64,000 bases of DNA from Bacillus alveayuensis (GCA_030812955.1 JAUSTR010000001.1:62001-126000); one strand, 5' to 3'; positions 1 to 8,410 are shown, counted from the stretch's first letter. Notes: a model not told the origin generated them from the sequence alone. Made by a program: numbers and translations.

Positions 1-384
1 CGTCCAAAGGTGATCGTACTCGGCATCGGGTGCAACCGCGGAACGTCATCACAAGAAATAGAGGCGGTCATCCACGAGACATTGCTAAAGTTAAATGTTT
101 CCATAAAAAGTGTCAAAGCGATCGCAACAATCGATTTAAAGAAAGATGAAAAAGGATTAAGAGAGGTAGCACAGAAATATCATTGGCAGTTTGTCTATTA
201 TCATCCTGAACAATTAAATAGTGTTCCAATTGATTTCTCTTCTGAAACGGTATTTAAATATACGGGGGCATACGGTGTGAGTGAACCAGCTGCTAAATTA
301 TATAGCGGTTCCAATCAACTTTTATTGAAAAAGAAAAAGAGCGGCAATGTAACTATTTCTGTCGGTCTGATCAAACATACATAG
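1..384 (+). CDS. cbiG: Cobalt-precorrin-5A hydrolase CbiG, C-terminal part (gene enters from upstream)
   Basis: This is the carboxyl-terminal domain of CbiG, which opens the lactone ring of cobalt-precorrin-5A in the anaerobic (early cobalt) cobalamin pathway in the cytoplasm. The frame is open from base 1 (codons for Arg-Pro-Lys precede the first GTG at 10), so the true start lies outside the window and the entry is partial. The segment VLGIGCNRGTSSQEIE and the later TGAYGVSEPAAKL are characteristic of the CbiG/CobE C-terminal domain, which binds the corrin ring. It is followed 14 bp later by cobB in the same direction, so it is part of the cobalamin operon. The family call is firm; nothing can be said about the N-terminal half. 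Confidence 0.85.
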   Translation, partial: RPKVIVLGIGCNRGTSSQEIEAVIHETLLKLNVSIKSVKAIATIDLKKDEKGLREVAQKYHWQFVYYHPEQLNSVPIDFSSETVFKYTGAYGVSEPAAKLYSGSNQLLLKKKKSGNVTISVGLIKHT

Positions 385-398
385 AAAGTGGGAGTATA

Positions 399-1781
399 AT
401 GAGGAGAGTGGTGATTGCTGGAACAGGCAGCGGCGTAGGAAAGACGACGATAACGATTGGATTAATGGCAGCATTTGCAAAGAGAGGCTATACGGTACAA
501 GGATTTAAATGCGGTCCAGATTATATTGATCCTTCCTATCATACAGCTGTTACGAATAGAGCTTCTAGAAACTTAGATAGCTGGATGTTAAAAAAAGAAA
601 CGGTGAAGGAAATATTTTTAAACGGAAGTGAGGGGGCCGATTTATCGATCATTGAAGGAGTTATGGGCTTTTATGATGGAAAAGATCCACTTTCAAACGT
701 TGGAAGTACAGCTGATATTAGCGTCATTACAAATAGTCCCGTCATTCTCGTTGTTAACTGTGCAAGCTTGGCTAGAAGTGCAGCTGCGATTGTAAAAGGA
801 TTTCAAGCTTTATCAAATGAAGTAAACATTGTCGGTGTCATTGCTAATCAGGTTGGCAGTGAAGGGCATTATAAACTCGTAAAGGCAGCGATTGAACAAG
901 AGTGCCAAGTGCCAGTCGTCGGTTATTTAAGACGAGATGAGCATTTAACGATTCCTGAAAGGCATTTAGGGTTAATTCCTTCTATTGAAAGAGGGGAACT
1001 CGATTCCTTTTTTCAATTCCTAGGAGAAATGGTATCGGAAACGATTGATTTAAATAAAATTTATGAATTAGCTGATGCTCCGCCGATCGAGATCAATCAT
1101 AAACCCATTTTCAAAAAAGCAGCAGAAAAGCATATCCGAATCGCCATTGCAAAAGATCAAGCCTTTCATTTTTATTACCCAGAAAATTTGGAGCTGCTAT
1201 CAGCATATGGAGCTGAACTCGTATTCTTTTCACCGTTGAAAGGAGAGAAAGTTCCAAAAAACGTTCATGGATTATATATCGGAGGAGGATTTCCAGAAGA
1301 ATTTGCCGAAAAGTTAGCCAAAAACGCCAAAGTGAAGTCCTCCATTAAAAAGGCAATTGAAGATGGAATGCCGACATTGGCAGAATGTGGAGGGTTTATG
1401 TATTTAACAGAGACCATTGAGACGACAGAAGGTAAACAGTATGAAATGGTTGGGGCTATAAGAGGAAAAGTACGGATACACAACAAATTAGCAGCTATAG
1501 GCTATCGAGAGGTTAGAGGAGAAAAAGGAAACTATTTACTGCCAAGTGGTTTTGCTGCCAAAGGGCATGAATTTCATTATTCAACGTATGAAGCTGAAAA
1601 TGATCTTCCTTTTGCGTATGACATAAAAGGTTTGCGAAAAGAACAAAAAGAAGGTGTTCGACTAGGAAATCTAGTAGCTGGTTATACACATATACATTTT
1701 GCTTCTTGTCCAGAACTCGTTCATAATTGGGTGAAGCAATGCCAACGATACAAAGAAGGTGATGAACTTGTACATGAATAA
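399..1781 (+). CDS. cobB: Cobyrinic acid a,c-diamide synthase (CobB/CbiA)
   Basis: ATP- and glutamine-dependent amidase that converts the a and c side chains of cobyrinate (or Co-sirohydrochlorin-derived cobyrinate) to amides. The protein has 460 residues, the normal length. The N-terminal dethiobiotin-synthetase-like P-loop GTGSGVGKTT lies at residues 8-17. A C-terminal class I glutamine amidotransferase domain contains GGGFPEEFAEKLA, the nucleophile Cys in LAECGGFMYL near residue 330, and the catalytic His region THIHFASCPE near residue 433. The ATG at 399 follows a GGGAG ribosome site. The gene overlaps the start of cobT by 8 bp and lies in one operon with its neighbours. Confidence 0.95.
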   Translation: MRRVVIAGTGSGVGKTTITIGLMAAFAKRGYTVQGFKCGPDYIDPSYHTAVTNRASRNLDSWMLKKETVKEIFLNGSEGADLSIIEGVMGFYDGKDPLSNVGSTADISVITNSPVILVVNCASLARSAAAIVKGFQALSNEVNIVGVIANQVGSEGHYKLVKAAIEQECQVPVVGYLRRDEHLTIPERHLGLIPSIERGELDSFFQFLGEMVSETIDLNKIYELADAPPIEINHKPIFKKAAEKHIRIAIAKDQAFHFYYPENLELLSAYGAELVFFSPLKGEKVPKNVHGLYIGGGFPEEFAEKLAKNAKVKSSIKKAIEDGMPTLAECGGFMYLTETIETTEGKQYEMVGAIRGKVRIHNKLAAIGYREVRGEKGNYLLPSGFAAKGHEFHYSTYEAENDLPFAYDIKGLRKEQKEGVRLGNLVAGYTHIHFASCPELVHNWVKQCQRYKEGDELVHE

Positions 1782-2817
1782 AATCCCCCCTTTGAATAAA
1801 GAAATGGGAAGAAAGGTTAAAGATTATATTGATACATTAACGAAGCCAAGAGGGAGCTTAGGAAAGTTGGAAGACTTGGCTATAACCCTTGCGGAAATGA
1901 CGAAAAGTCCGTATCCGACCGTGACACCGCCTGGGGTTATCATCTTTGCGGCGGACCATGGTGTGGCAGAAGAAGGAGTTTCAGCTTATCCGAAAGAGGT
2001 CACTAAACAAATGGTGATGAACTTTGTCCGAGGTGGAGCAGCTATTAATGTTTTCTCAAGGCAAATCAGTGCCATCTTTTCGATTGTTGATATTGGTGTT
2101 GATGGTGATGTGCTTCAGCCGGAAGTGCGGCAAAGAAAGGTTCGAAATGGTACTGAAAATTTTTTGTATGCACGAGCTATGACGCGAGAGGAAGCAAAGA
2201 AAGCGGTTCAAATTGGGATGGAAGAAGGAGAACGGCTCATCCAAAAAGGTGTAAAATGTTTCATTATTGGTGAGATGGGGATTGGCAATACTACATCTTC
2301 AAGTGCACTATTATATGCGATTACTTCAAAACCACTTTCAGATATCGTTGGCTATGGAACAGGAATTTCAGAAGATCAAAAAAAGCAGAAGGAAAAAGTG
2401 ATTAAACGAGCCATTGAGCTGCATAAACCGAACCGTGAAGATGGGTATGACCTTCTCTCTAAAATCGGAGGGTTTGAAATTGCAGGCATGGTTGGTGCGA
2501 TGTTAAAAGCAGCAGAACATCAAATTCCTATATTGCTAGATGGATATATTTGTACAGTTGCAGCGTGTGTGGCCAAAATAATAAATCCGAACGTGTGCCA
2601 TTACATGATAGCAACGCATTGTTCCGTTGAATACGGCCACAAAATCGCTTTACAATTTATCGAGAAGGAACCTTTGCTTGATTTAAAGCTTCGCCTAGGT
2701 GAAGGCAGTGGCGCGGCTGTTGCCTTCCCTTTAATCGTTTCAGCAACTCTGATGGTCAATGAAATGACTACGTTTTCTGAAGCAGGAGTTTCAAGCGAAC
2801 GTGAGGAGACGAAATGA
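1774..2817 (+). CDS. cobT: Nicotinate-nucleotide-dimethylbenzimidazole phosphoribosyltransferase (CobT)
   Basis: Makes alpha-ribazole phosphate from dimethylbenzimidazole and nicotinate mononucleotide for the lower ligand of cobalamin. Recognisable segments are TKPRGSLGKLEDLA near the N-terminus, FAADHGVAEEGVSAYP, GEMGIGNTTSSSALL and GEGSGAAVAFPL, whose Glu (about residue 310) corresponds to the catalytic base of the family. In-frame starts exist at 1759 (GTG), 1762 (ATG) and 1774 (ATG). I chose 1774 because AAGGTGAT at 1756-1763 can then act as ribosome site and the protein begins MNKIPPL as in relatives (347 residues). It is translationally coupled to cobB upstream and overlaps the next gene (ATGA). 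Confidence 0.92.
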   Translation: MNKIPPLNKEMGRKVKDYIDTLTKPRGSLGKLEDLAITLAEMTKSPYPTVTPPGVIIFAADHGVAEEGVSAYPKEVTKQMVMNFVRGGAAINVFSRQISAIFSIVDIGVDGDVLQPEVRQRKVRNGTENFLYARAMTREEAKKAVQIGMEEGERLIQKGVKCFIIGEMGIGNTTSSSALLYAITSKPLSDIVGYGTGISEDQKKQKEKVIKRAIELHKPNREDGYDLLSKIGGFEIAGMVGAMLKAAEHQIPILLDGYICTVAACVAKIINPNVCHYMIATHCSVEYGHKIALQFIEKEPLLDLKLRLGEGSGAAVAFPLIVSATLMVNEMTTFSEAGVSSEREETK

Positions 2818-3443
2818 TGCATTATCCAGCGATGCTTAATTTAACGGGTAAGAAAGCTGTCGTGGTCGGTGGTGGACAAGTTGCGGCAAGAAAGGTTCAA
2901 TCTTTATTGAAAGCAAATGCAGAAGTAACAGTCATTAGTCCGACACTTACAGAACCATTACGTCAATTTGCAGATCAACAGCGCATTGTTTGGAGAGAGA
3001 AGCCGTTTGAGCCGAGGGATATTCGAGGGGCCTTCTTAGTTATTGCGGCTACAAATAGCCGAGTAGTAAATGATGAAGTGTTTAAAGCAGCAAATGAATA
3101 TCAACTCATTAATATAGTCGATGATCCAAGTAATAGTAATTTTATCGTACCAGCCGTATTTCAAAGAGGGAAGCTGGTCATGTCCATTTCAACGAGCGGT
3201 GCTTGTCCTGGATTAGCGAAACAAATCAAAAGAGATTTGGAAAAACATTATGACGATCGTTATGAAGAGTATTTATCCTTTCTCGAAAGCTCCAGGAAAG
3301 AAGTTATTCATACGATGAATGATGATAAGCAAAAACGAGCCATGTTGAAGGAACTACTACATCCACGATTTTTACAAATGTCTGGAATCGAGAGGCAGGA
3401 AGAGTTTCAACAAATCATGAAGAAAAGTAGGGGAACGTCATGA
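2814..3443 (+). CDS. Precorrin-2 dehydrogenase / sirohydrochlorin chelatase family (Met8p/SirC/YlnF-like)
   Basis: NAD-dependent enzyme of 209 residues that oxidises precorrin-2 to sirohydrochlorin; some relatives also insert the metal. A Rossmann fold with VVGGGQVAARK lies near residues 15-25. The family signature DDPSNSNFIVPAVFQRGKL is followed by ISTSGACPGLAKQIK, which contains the conserved Ser and Pro of the second domain. It lacks the methyltransferase domain of CysG, which here is the separate next gene. The start ATG at 2814 overlaps the cobT stop, and GGAG lies just upstream. The position between cobT and cobA says it serves cobalamin synthesis rather than siroheme, though it could supply both. 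Confidence 0.9.
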   Translation: MMHYPAMLNLTGKKAVVVGGGQVAARKVQSLLKANAEVTVISPTLTEPLRQFADQQRIVWREKPFEPRDIRGAFLVIAATNSRVVNDEVFKAANEYQLINIVDDPSNSNFIVPAVFQRGKLVMSISTSGACPGLAKQIKRDLEKHYDDRYEEYLSFLESSRKEVIHTMNDDKQKRAMLKELLHPRFLQMSGIERQEEFQQIMKKSRGTS

Positions 3444-4186
3444 ACGAAGGAAAGGTGTATATTGTTGGAGCAGGACCTGGTGATCCAAAGCTGATTACCG
3501 TTTATGGACTTGAATGTATTCAGAAAGCAGACGTGATCGCTTATGATCGTTTAATAAACGATGATCTGCTCAAGCATGCCAAAAAAGGGGCAGAGCTTAT
3601 TTATTGTGGGAAGGAGCCGGGAAAACACAGGCTTATTCAAGAGCAAATCCATCAGCTTTTAGTGGAAAAAGCGTTACAAGGGAAAGTCGTAACTCGTTTA
3701 AAAGGTGGAGATCCTTTTGTATTTGGACGTGGTGCAGAAGAAGCGAACGTATTGGCGAAATATGACATACCTTATGAAATTGTTCCAGGAATTACAGCTG
3801 GAATTGCTGCCCCTTTATATGCTGGAATACCTGTAACGTATCGTCATTTAGCTTCTTCTTTTGCAATCGTAACAGGACATGGGCGTGCTTATAAAGGAGA
3901 AGACAACGTTCACTGGGAAGCGTTGGCAAAAGGGATTGACACGATTGCTTTTTATATGGGAGTCGGTAACCTGCATTATATTTGTGAACAGTTAATGAAG
4001 CATGGAAAGGATCCAAAAACACCTGTTGCGGTCATCCAGTGGGGGACTTATAGGAAGCAAAAAACCGTCATAGGGGACTTAACGTCTATCGAAAACCGTG
4101 TAAAAGAGGAAAGTGTAACACACCCCGCTATTGTCCTTGTTGGAGAAGTTGTCAAGATCCGCGAGCAAATTCAATGGTTTGAATAG
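3440..4186 (+). CDS. cobA: Uroporphyrinogen-III C-methyltransferase (CobA/SUMT)
   Basis: SAM-dependent methyltransferase that methylates uroporphyrinogen III at C2 and C7 to precorrin-2, the branch point to corrinoids and siroheme. Motifs of the tetrapyrrole methylase family are present in order: YIVGAGPGDPKLIT at the N-terminus, RLKGGDPFVFGRGAEE, the VPGITAG loop, and IAFYMGVGNL. Length is 248 residues, the stand-alone SUMT size. The ATG at 3440 overlaps the previous stop (ATGA), showing translational coupling with the precorrin-2 dehydrogenase, so the two together do what the CysG fusion does in enterics. Confidence 0.95.
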   Translation: MNEGKVYIVGAGPGDPKLITVYGLECIQKADVIAYDRLINDDLLKHAKKGAELIYCGKEPGKHRLIQEQIHQLLVEKALQGKVVTRLKGGDPFVFGRGAEEANVLAKYDIPYEIVPGITAGIAAPLYAGIPVTYRHLASSFAIVTGHGRAYKGEDNVHWEALAKGIDTIAFYMGVGNLHYICEQLMKHGKDPKTPVAVIQWGTYRKQKTVIGDLTSIENRVKEESVTHPAIVLVGEVVKIREQIQWFE

Positions 4187-4227
4187 GTAATTCAAAATCA
4201 ATCGATAAACGTGTAAGGGGCATAAAA

Positions 4228-4770
4228 ATGAAACAAAATAAAAAAGGAAAAATACTGATATATACGGGAGACGGAAAAGGAAAAACAACAGCAGCTTTAG
4301 GTTTGGCCATACGTGCACTTGGTAGAGGCTTACGTGTATTGATCATACAATTTATTAAATCACCAGAACGCACATATGGTGAAAAAATCATCTTTGAAAA
4401 GCTCGGAGTGGAAATCGTTCAAAAAGGGGCTGGATTTACGTGGACGAAAACACCTGAAGAACATCGCCAAGCATTAAAGGATGCGTGGCATTTTACGAAG
4501 GAAAAAGTTTATTCAGGAGAATACGACCTTATTATTTTAGATGAGTTGAATAATGCATTAAGCATTACGACCTTTAACATTGATGATGTATTGCCTTTAC
4601 ATGAAGTTCTACAACTAATGGAAAACAAACCGCATCATTTGCATTTAGTCATCACGGGAAGAAAGGCAAAAGAAGAAGTCAAAAATAAAGCAGATTTAGT
4701 TACAGAGATGAGGCTTATAAAGCATTATTTTTCAGAAGGAACGAAAGCGATAAAGGGCATTGAATTTTAG
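4228..4770 (+). CDS. cobO: Corrinoid adenosyltransferase, CobO/BtuR type
   Basis: Transfers the adenosyl group of ATP to cob(I)alamin or cobyrinic acid a,c-diamide. It is 180 residues long with the CobA/CobO-type P-loop YTGDGKGKTTAALG at residues 12-25 and the Walker-B-like segment YDLIILDELNNAL. The family is distinct from PduO. AAGGGGC six bases before the ATG at 4228 is a good ribosome site. It is the last gene of the operon: its stop codon abuts a 27-bp hairpin repeat (4771-4797) that could act as a weak terminator. Confidence 0.93.
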   Translation: MKQNKKGKILIYTGDGKGKTTAALGLAIRALGRGLRVLIIQFIKSPERTYGEKIIFEKLGVEIVQKGAGFTWTKTPEEHRQALKDAWHFTKEKVYSGEYDLIILDELNNALSITTFNIDDVLPLHEVLQLMENKPHHLHLVITGRKAKEEVKNKADLVTEMRLIKHYFSEGTKAIKGIEF

Positions 4771-4797
4771 AAGGGTCAGGAGTTAATCGTCTGACCC
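4771..4797. repeat. 27-bp hairpin repeat, copy A
   Basis: A 27-bp sequence with perfect 7-bp arms GGGTCAG/CTGACCC and an 11-base loop starts on the base after the cobO stop codon. An identical copy in the same orientation is at 4961-4987. The hairpin could help end the cobalamin transcript, but no clear T-run follows copy A. Confidence 0.85.
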
Positions 4798-4798
4798 C

Positions 4799-4925
4799 TC
4801 AGACTGTTGACAAACGCTTGCATTCTTTGTTACTTCGCCCTCTTCGAATGCTCATGACCGTACTTGGTAACTCCGCTTCTCATCGGGCTCGTGCCTCGAA
4901 TATCAAGCGCTTTCATTCAGTCTGA
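4799..4925. repeat. Imperfect long palindrome between the two 27-bp repeats
   Basis: The segment begins TCAGACTG (4799-4806) and ends CAGTCTGA (4918-4925), a perfect 8-bp inverted repeat. A second pair sits inside it: CGCTTG near 4815-4820 and CAAGCG near 4904-4909. No coding potential is seen. It looks like a small dispersed structured element, but only one copy occurs in the window. Confidence 0.5.
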
Positions 4926-4960
4926 AAATTCCCTTTTCAATAGACTTTGTCTACAAACTC

Positions 4961-4987
4961 AAGGGTCAGGAGTTAATCGTCTGACCC
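4961..4987. repeat. 27-bp hairpin repeat, copy B
   Basis: Exact direct copy of 4771-4797. On the minus strand its sequence supplies the last codons and the TAA stop (4973-4975) of the C-terminal remnant of the broken flavoprotein gene next to it. Confidence 0.85.
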
Positions 4988-5253
4988 TTTCGCATATATT
5001 GCAGCGTTTTTCCCAGCAAGACGTCCTGTTTTCTCATTCAAGTGACTATGTACAAATTTCTATTCAAGGTATTGTGAACCTAGAATATGTGAGGGGTCGT
5101 TACATTGCAACGCCCTCCACCCGAAATGGCAAGTTTTCTCCCAAGTTTATTTCCTTTTTCCACAAGTAAAACGTTTGCACCTTGTTCTCCTACAGCAATG
5201 GCAGCCATAAGTCCAGAAGGTCCACCACCAATGACAATGACATCATATTTCAT
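4973..5253 (-). pseudogene. ytfP: Remnant of HI0933-family FAD-dependent oxidoreductase (ytfP-like)
   Basis: Reading the minus strand from ATG at 5253 gives 57 residues that start [20 protein letters not shown], run through [20 protein letters not shown] and reach RCNVTT before a TAG at 5080-5082. This is the dinucleotide-binding N-terminus and GG(G/D)RCN signature of the YtfP/HI0933 flavoproteins, normally about 420 residues. Just beyond, in another frame, codons for TGRLAGKNAAIYAK (about 4985-5029) match the C-terminal FAD-site motif of the same family. About 340 internal codons are therefore missing and the frame is broken. In B. subtilis ytfP is a neighbour of ytgP (murJ), which supports the identity. 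The family call is firm; the exact name is inferred from position. Confidence 0.8.
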
Positions 5254-5420
5254 TTACGTCACGACCTTTATGAAATTTTCATTTTTTCATTATAACGAAT
5301 CAAAAATAAGGGAACAACATGAAAAATTGTCCGGAAAGGTTGTATCAGATTTAAACGAGATTGTGATAAAATAATAAAGTTAAATATGAATATTAAATAT
5401 TACATAATGGTGAGTGTGAT

Positions 5421-7034
5421 ATGTCAAATAAATTATTGCGAGGCACAATCATTTTAACATTAGGAACCTATATTTCCCGCTTTTTAGGAATGATTTATGT
5501 CATTCCGTTCTTTGCTTTAGTTGGTGAAACGGGTGGAGCGTTATTTCAATACGGTTATGTTCCATATACTGTTTTTTTGAGCATTGCTACAATGGGCTTT
5601 CCATTAGCTGTCTCAAAATTCGTCTCAAAATATAATTCCATTGGTGATTACAAAACGAGTCGGAGAATGTTTAAATCTGGCATTATTTTTATGTTCTTAA
5701 CGGGAATGATTGCATTTATCATTCTGTATGTTATGGCGCCGTTTTTTGCCCAACAATTTTTAGTACAAGAAAAATTAGGTGATGTTACGTTAGAGGATGT
5801 TGTGTTTGTCATACGCATGGTCAGCATGGCCCTTATCGTTGTTCCTGTGATGAGCTTGATTCGCGGTTTCTTTCAGGGGCATCAATCAATGGGGCCAACG
5901 GCTGTTTCTCAAGTCGTTGAACAAATTGTGCGAATTGTATTTCTTCTTGCATCTTCGTATCTCATTTTAAAAGTATGGCATGGCGATTTAGTCACAGCAG
6001 TCGGATATGCTACATTTGCCGCATTTGTCGGAGCGATTGGTGGATTAATCGTGTTATTAAGCTATTGGTTTAGAAGGAAGCATAAACTTCTAGCTATGCA
6101 AGAAAACACTGTTCCTCCATCTAACATACCATTGAAACAAATGTTTACAGAATTATTCCGATATGCAGGACCATTCGTTTTTGTCGGTTTAGCTATTCCG
6201 CTTTACCAATATATTGATACGAATACATTTAATAAAGCGATGATTCAAATCGGCAAAGCAGAAAATTCCCAAGAGCTACTTTCGATCGTAAACTTCTGGG
6301 TGAATAAAATTGTCATGATTCCTGTTTCATTAGCAACTGCCTTCGGTTTAACACTTGTACCAACCATTACGAAGTCACATACAGAGAACCATTATAGCTT
6401 GCTTAATACACAAATTAATCAAACGTTTCAACTATTAATGTTTCTTGTTTTACCTGCAGCTGCCGGATTATCGATCTTGTCTCAGCCTGTTTATATGCTT
6501 TTTTATAATGAAAATGAAGTGGGAGGAAATATTCTCGCAGCGTATGCACCAATTGCTATATTATTTTCTTTTTTTACCGTGACGGCGGCCATTTTACAAG
6601 GAATCAATAAACAAAAGCTTGCAGTGATTAGTTTAGTTTTCGGATTAATCATTAAAGCAAGTGTCAATATTCCACTCATTATGTCCTTTCAAGCATATGG
6701 ATCCATCATGGCCACGGCTTTAGGCTTTTCATGTTCACTTTTATACAGCTTTGCCATGATTAAAAGGCATGCTGGCTATACTTATAAACAATTTATGAAA
6801 CGGTCCGTATTGATGGGTATTTTTACGATTTGTATGAGTATTGCCGTATTAGCAGTTTATTCTGTCTTATCCCTTTTTATGGACTTTCGTGATGGCAAGA
6901 TGGAAGCGGCGATGATCTTATTCATTAGTGTAGCAATAGGAGCAGGAACTTATTTGTACTTGGCGAGCTACTCTGGTTTACTGCAGCTTTTGGTCGGTTC
7001 TCGATTCAAAAAATGGAAGCAAAAAGCCGTTTAA
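5421..7034 (+). CDS. murJ: Lipid II flippase, MurJ/YtgP family (MOP superfamily)
   Basis: Polytopic membrane protein of 537 residues with about 14 hydrophobic segments. It belongs to the polysaccharide-biosynthesis branch of the MOP superfamily, as B. subtilis YtgP (MurJ), which moves lipid II across the cytoplasmic membrane for peptidoglycan synthesis. The N-terminus LLRGTIILTLGTYISRFLGM and the segment GPTAVSQVVEQIVRIVFLL are typical. GGTGAG precedes the ATG. It lies 10 bp ahead of the pseudouridine synthase gene, probably co-transcribed. Its upstream neighbour on the other strand is the broken ytfP-like gene. Confidence 0.9.
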   Translation: MSNKLLRGTIILTLGTYISRFLGMIYVIPFFALVGETGGALFQYGYVPYTVFLSIATMGFPLAVSKFVSKYNSIGDYKTSRRMFKSGIIFMFLTGMIAFIILYVMAPFFAQQFLVQEKLGDVTLEDVVFVIRMVSMALIVVPVMSLIRGFFQGHQSMGPTAVSQVVEQIVRIVFLLASSYLILKVWHGDLVTAVGYATFAAFVGAIGGLIVLLSYWFRRKHKLLAMQENTVPPSNIPLKQMFTELFRYAGPFVFVGLAIPLYQYIDTNTFNKAMIQIGKAENSQELLSIVNFWVNKIVMIPVSLATAFGLTLVPTITKSHTENHYSLLNTQINQTFQLLMFLVLPAAAGLSILSQPVYMLFYNENEVGGNILAAYAPIAILFSFFTVTAAILQGINKQKLAVISLVFGLIIKASVNIPLIMSFQAYGSIMATALGFSCSLLYSFAMIKRHAGYTYKQFMKRSVLMGIFTICMSIAVLAVYSVLSLFMDFRDGKMEAAMILFISVAIGAGTYLYLASYSGLLQLLVGSRFKKWKQKAV

Positions 7035-7053
7035 AGACAAGGAGGTGAACCAT

Positions 7054-7779
7054 TTGCGTATTGATAAATTGCTGGCGAATATGGGTTTCGGTAGCCGGAA
7101 AGAAGTGAAAAAGCTATTAAAAGCTGGTGTTGTGAAAGTAGACGGAAATGTAATGACTGACAGAAAGGAGCATGTCGATCCAAATGTTCAAGATATAACG
7201 GTTAATGGTGAGCCAATTGTATATAAAGAACACGTTTATTTCATGATGAATAAGCCTAGAGGGTATTTATCGGCTACAGAAGATGCAGTCCAAAAAACGG
7301 TTTTAGATTTATTAGAATATGAAGATCTCATCTATAAGCCATTCCCAGTCGGACGTCTTGATAAAGATACAGAAGGATTGTTGCTATTAACGAATGATGG
7401 ACAACTAGCACATCAGCTCACATCTCCCAAAAAGCATATACCTAAAAAATATTTTGCTACCATTTTAGGAGAAGTAACAGAAGAGGATATTCATACCTTT
7501 CAAAAAGGAGTCCTCTTGGATGATGGATATCAAACAAAGCCAGGTAAACTAGAAATTATGGAGTCCGGTCCAAAGTCAACCATTTACTTAACGATTACAG
7601 AAGGAAAATTTCATCAAGTAAAAAGAATGTTTGAAGCAGTTGGGAAAAAAGTGTCATATTTGAAGCGAGTCGAAATGGGGGCGTTGCAACTAGATGAGGA
7701 TTTATTGACTGGAGAGTACCGTGAATTGACGGAGGAAGAAATTCAACAATTAAAAAATGCAAAACCTATTGATTTATAA
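7054..7779 (+). CDS. Pseudouridine synthase, RsuA family (16S rRNA type)
   Basis: Makes pseudouridine in rRNA, probably U516 of 16S rRNA by family resemblance. An N-terminal S4 RNA-binding domain (about residues 1-60, LRIDKLLANMGFGSRKEVKKLLK) precedes the catalytic domain. That domain has the motif GRLDKDTEGLLLLTNDG, and its first Asp (about residue 103) is the catalytic residue. The ribosome site AAGGAGG at 7039-7045 fits the TTG at 7054 (8-base spacing); the GTG at 7045 overlaps the ribosome site and is rejected. The protein is 241 residues. B. subtilis has the matching gene (ytzG) beside ytgP. Confidence 0.9.
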   Translation: MRIDKLLANMGFGSRKEVKKLLKAGVVKVDGNVMTDRKEHVDPNVQDITVNGEPIVYKEHVYFMMNKPRGYLSATEDAVQKTVLDLLEYEDLIYKPFPVGRLDKDTEGLLLLTNDGQLAHQLTSPKKHIPKKYFATILGEVTEEDIHTFQKGVLLDDGYQTKPGKLEIMESGPKSTIYLTITEGKFHQVKRMFEAVGKKVSYLKRVEMGALQLDEDLLTGEYRELTEEEIQQLKNAKPIDL

Positions 7780-7821
7780 GTGACGAAGGTATATAGTAAT
7801 TATTCGGTAAGGAGTGGCAGA

Positions 7822-7872
7822 AAAAAAGAACCTATTGTAAGGTTCTACATATATATAAAGGTTCTTATTTTT
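7822..7872. terminator. Bidirectional terminator between the pseudouridine synthase gene and ytzE
   Basis: AAGAACC and GGTTCTT arms are flanked by an A-run on the left and ATTTTTG on the right, so each strand ends in a T-run. An inner AGAACCT/AGGTTCT pair can form an alternative, shorter stem. The site lies exactly between the two converging genes. Confidence 0.75.
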
Positions 7873-7888
7873 GTTTGTTAATCATAAA

Positions 7889-8110
7889 TTAAGATGACAT
7901 CTTTACTTTCTTCTTTGTAGTCGTCCATTTACCTCTTGATGGGCTATGCACCAAATCGTTATATGCTAACACGTTTAAGTCTCGTTGTACAGTTCTTGGT
8001 GTAATTCCAAATTCATCAACAAGTTCTTGTGTTGTAACCGTTCCTTTTTCCTGAATGAACATGTAGACAGATTTGATACGAGTTAGCATACGGTTTGTTG
8101 AAGGTTTCAA
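7889..8110 (-). CDS. ytzE: Small DeoR-type helix-turn-helix regulator YtzE
   Basis: A 73-residue protein made almost only of a DeoR-family winged helix: the segment VTTQELVDEFGITPRTVQRDL is the helix-turn-helix, with a basic tail GKWTTTKKKVK. The start is TTG at 8110, seven bases after AAGGAG. It closely resembles B. subtilis YtzE in length and composition. No effector domain is present, so it probably acts as a DNA-binding protein without a ligand. Targets are unknown. Confidence 0.88.
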   Translation of the reverse strand: MKPSTNRMLTRIKSVYMFIQEKGTVTTQELVDEFGITPRTVQRDLNVLAYNDLVHSPSRGKWTTTKKKVKMSS

Positions 8111-8370
8111 AAAACCACTCCTTATCGTTTTATGAATCCCTTTAGCCTTTTACAACCGAGCTGTTTTAAAATCTTAAGATGTCATGTTTTCTGTATTAAG
8201 TTGTTCATACGCTACAATTCTATTTTACACGATATTAGGTATGACATTCTAGTGATCGAGGTAATTTTACATAATTTTAATAAAAAAATGTTAATTATTT
8301 GTTTTTTCATTAACCTATATGAAAAAATTTGAAATTTATGATTATTTTAATACTCTCCCTTTTTAGTATA

Positions 8371-8406
8371 AAAAGCGTTGGACAGCTGATTGCCCAACGC
8401 TTTTTT
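8371..8406. terminator. Terminator, probably for pbuG (now split from it by a mobile element)
   Basis: Stem GCGTTGG/CCAACGC with A-run on the left and TTTTTT on the right (8375-8400 plus flanks), able to work on both strands. Read on the minus strand it is the first terminator downstream of pbuG, but the 196-bp element at 8411-8606 lies in between. The remaining region 8111-8370 is AT-rich and shows no gene. Confidence 0.7.
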
Positions 8407-8410
8407 GGTT

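Noticed and set aside
4864..5169. 101-codon plus-strand frame in the repeat region
   Set aside because: It runs through both the palindromic repeat and the antisense of the flavoprotein remnant; no family and no ribosome site.
5105..5374. Plus-strand frame across the ytfP-like remnant
   Set aside because: It is the antisense shadow of the flavoprotein N-terminus, which reads as a known family on the minus strand.
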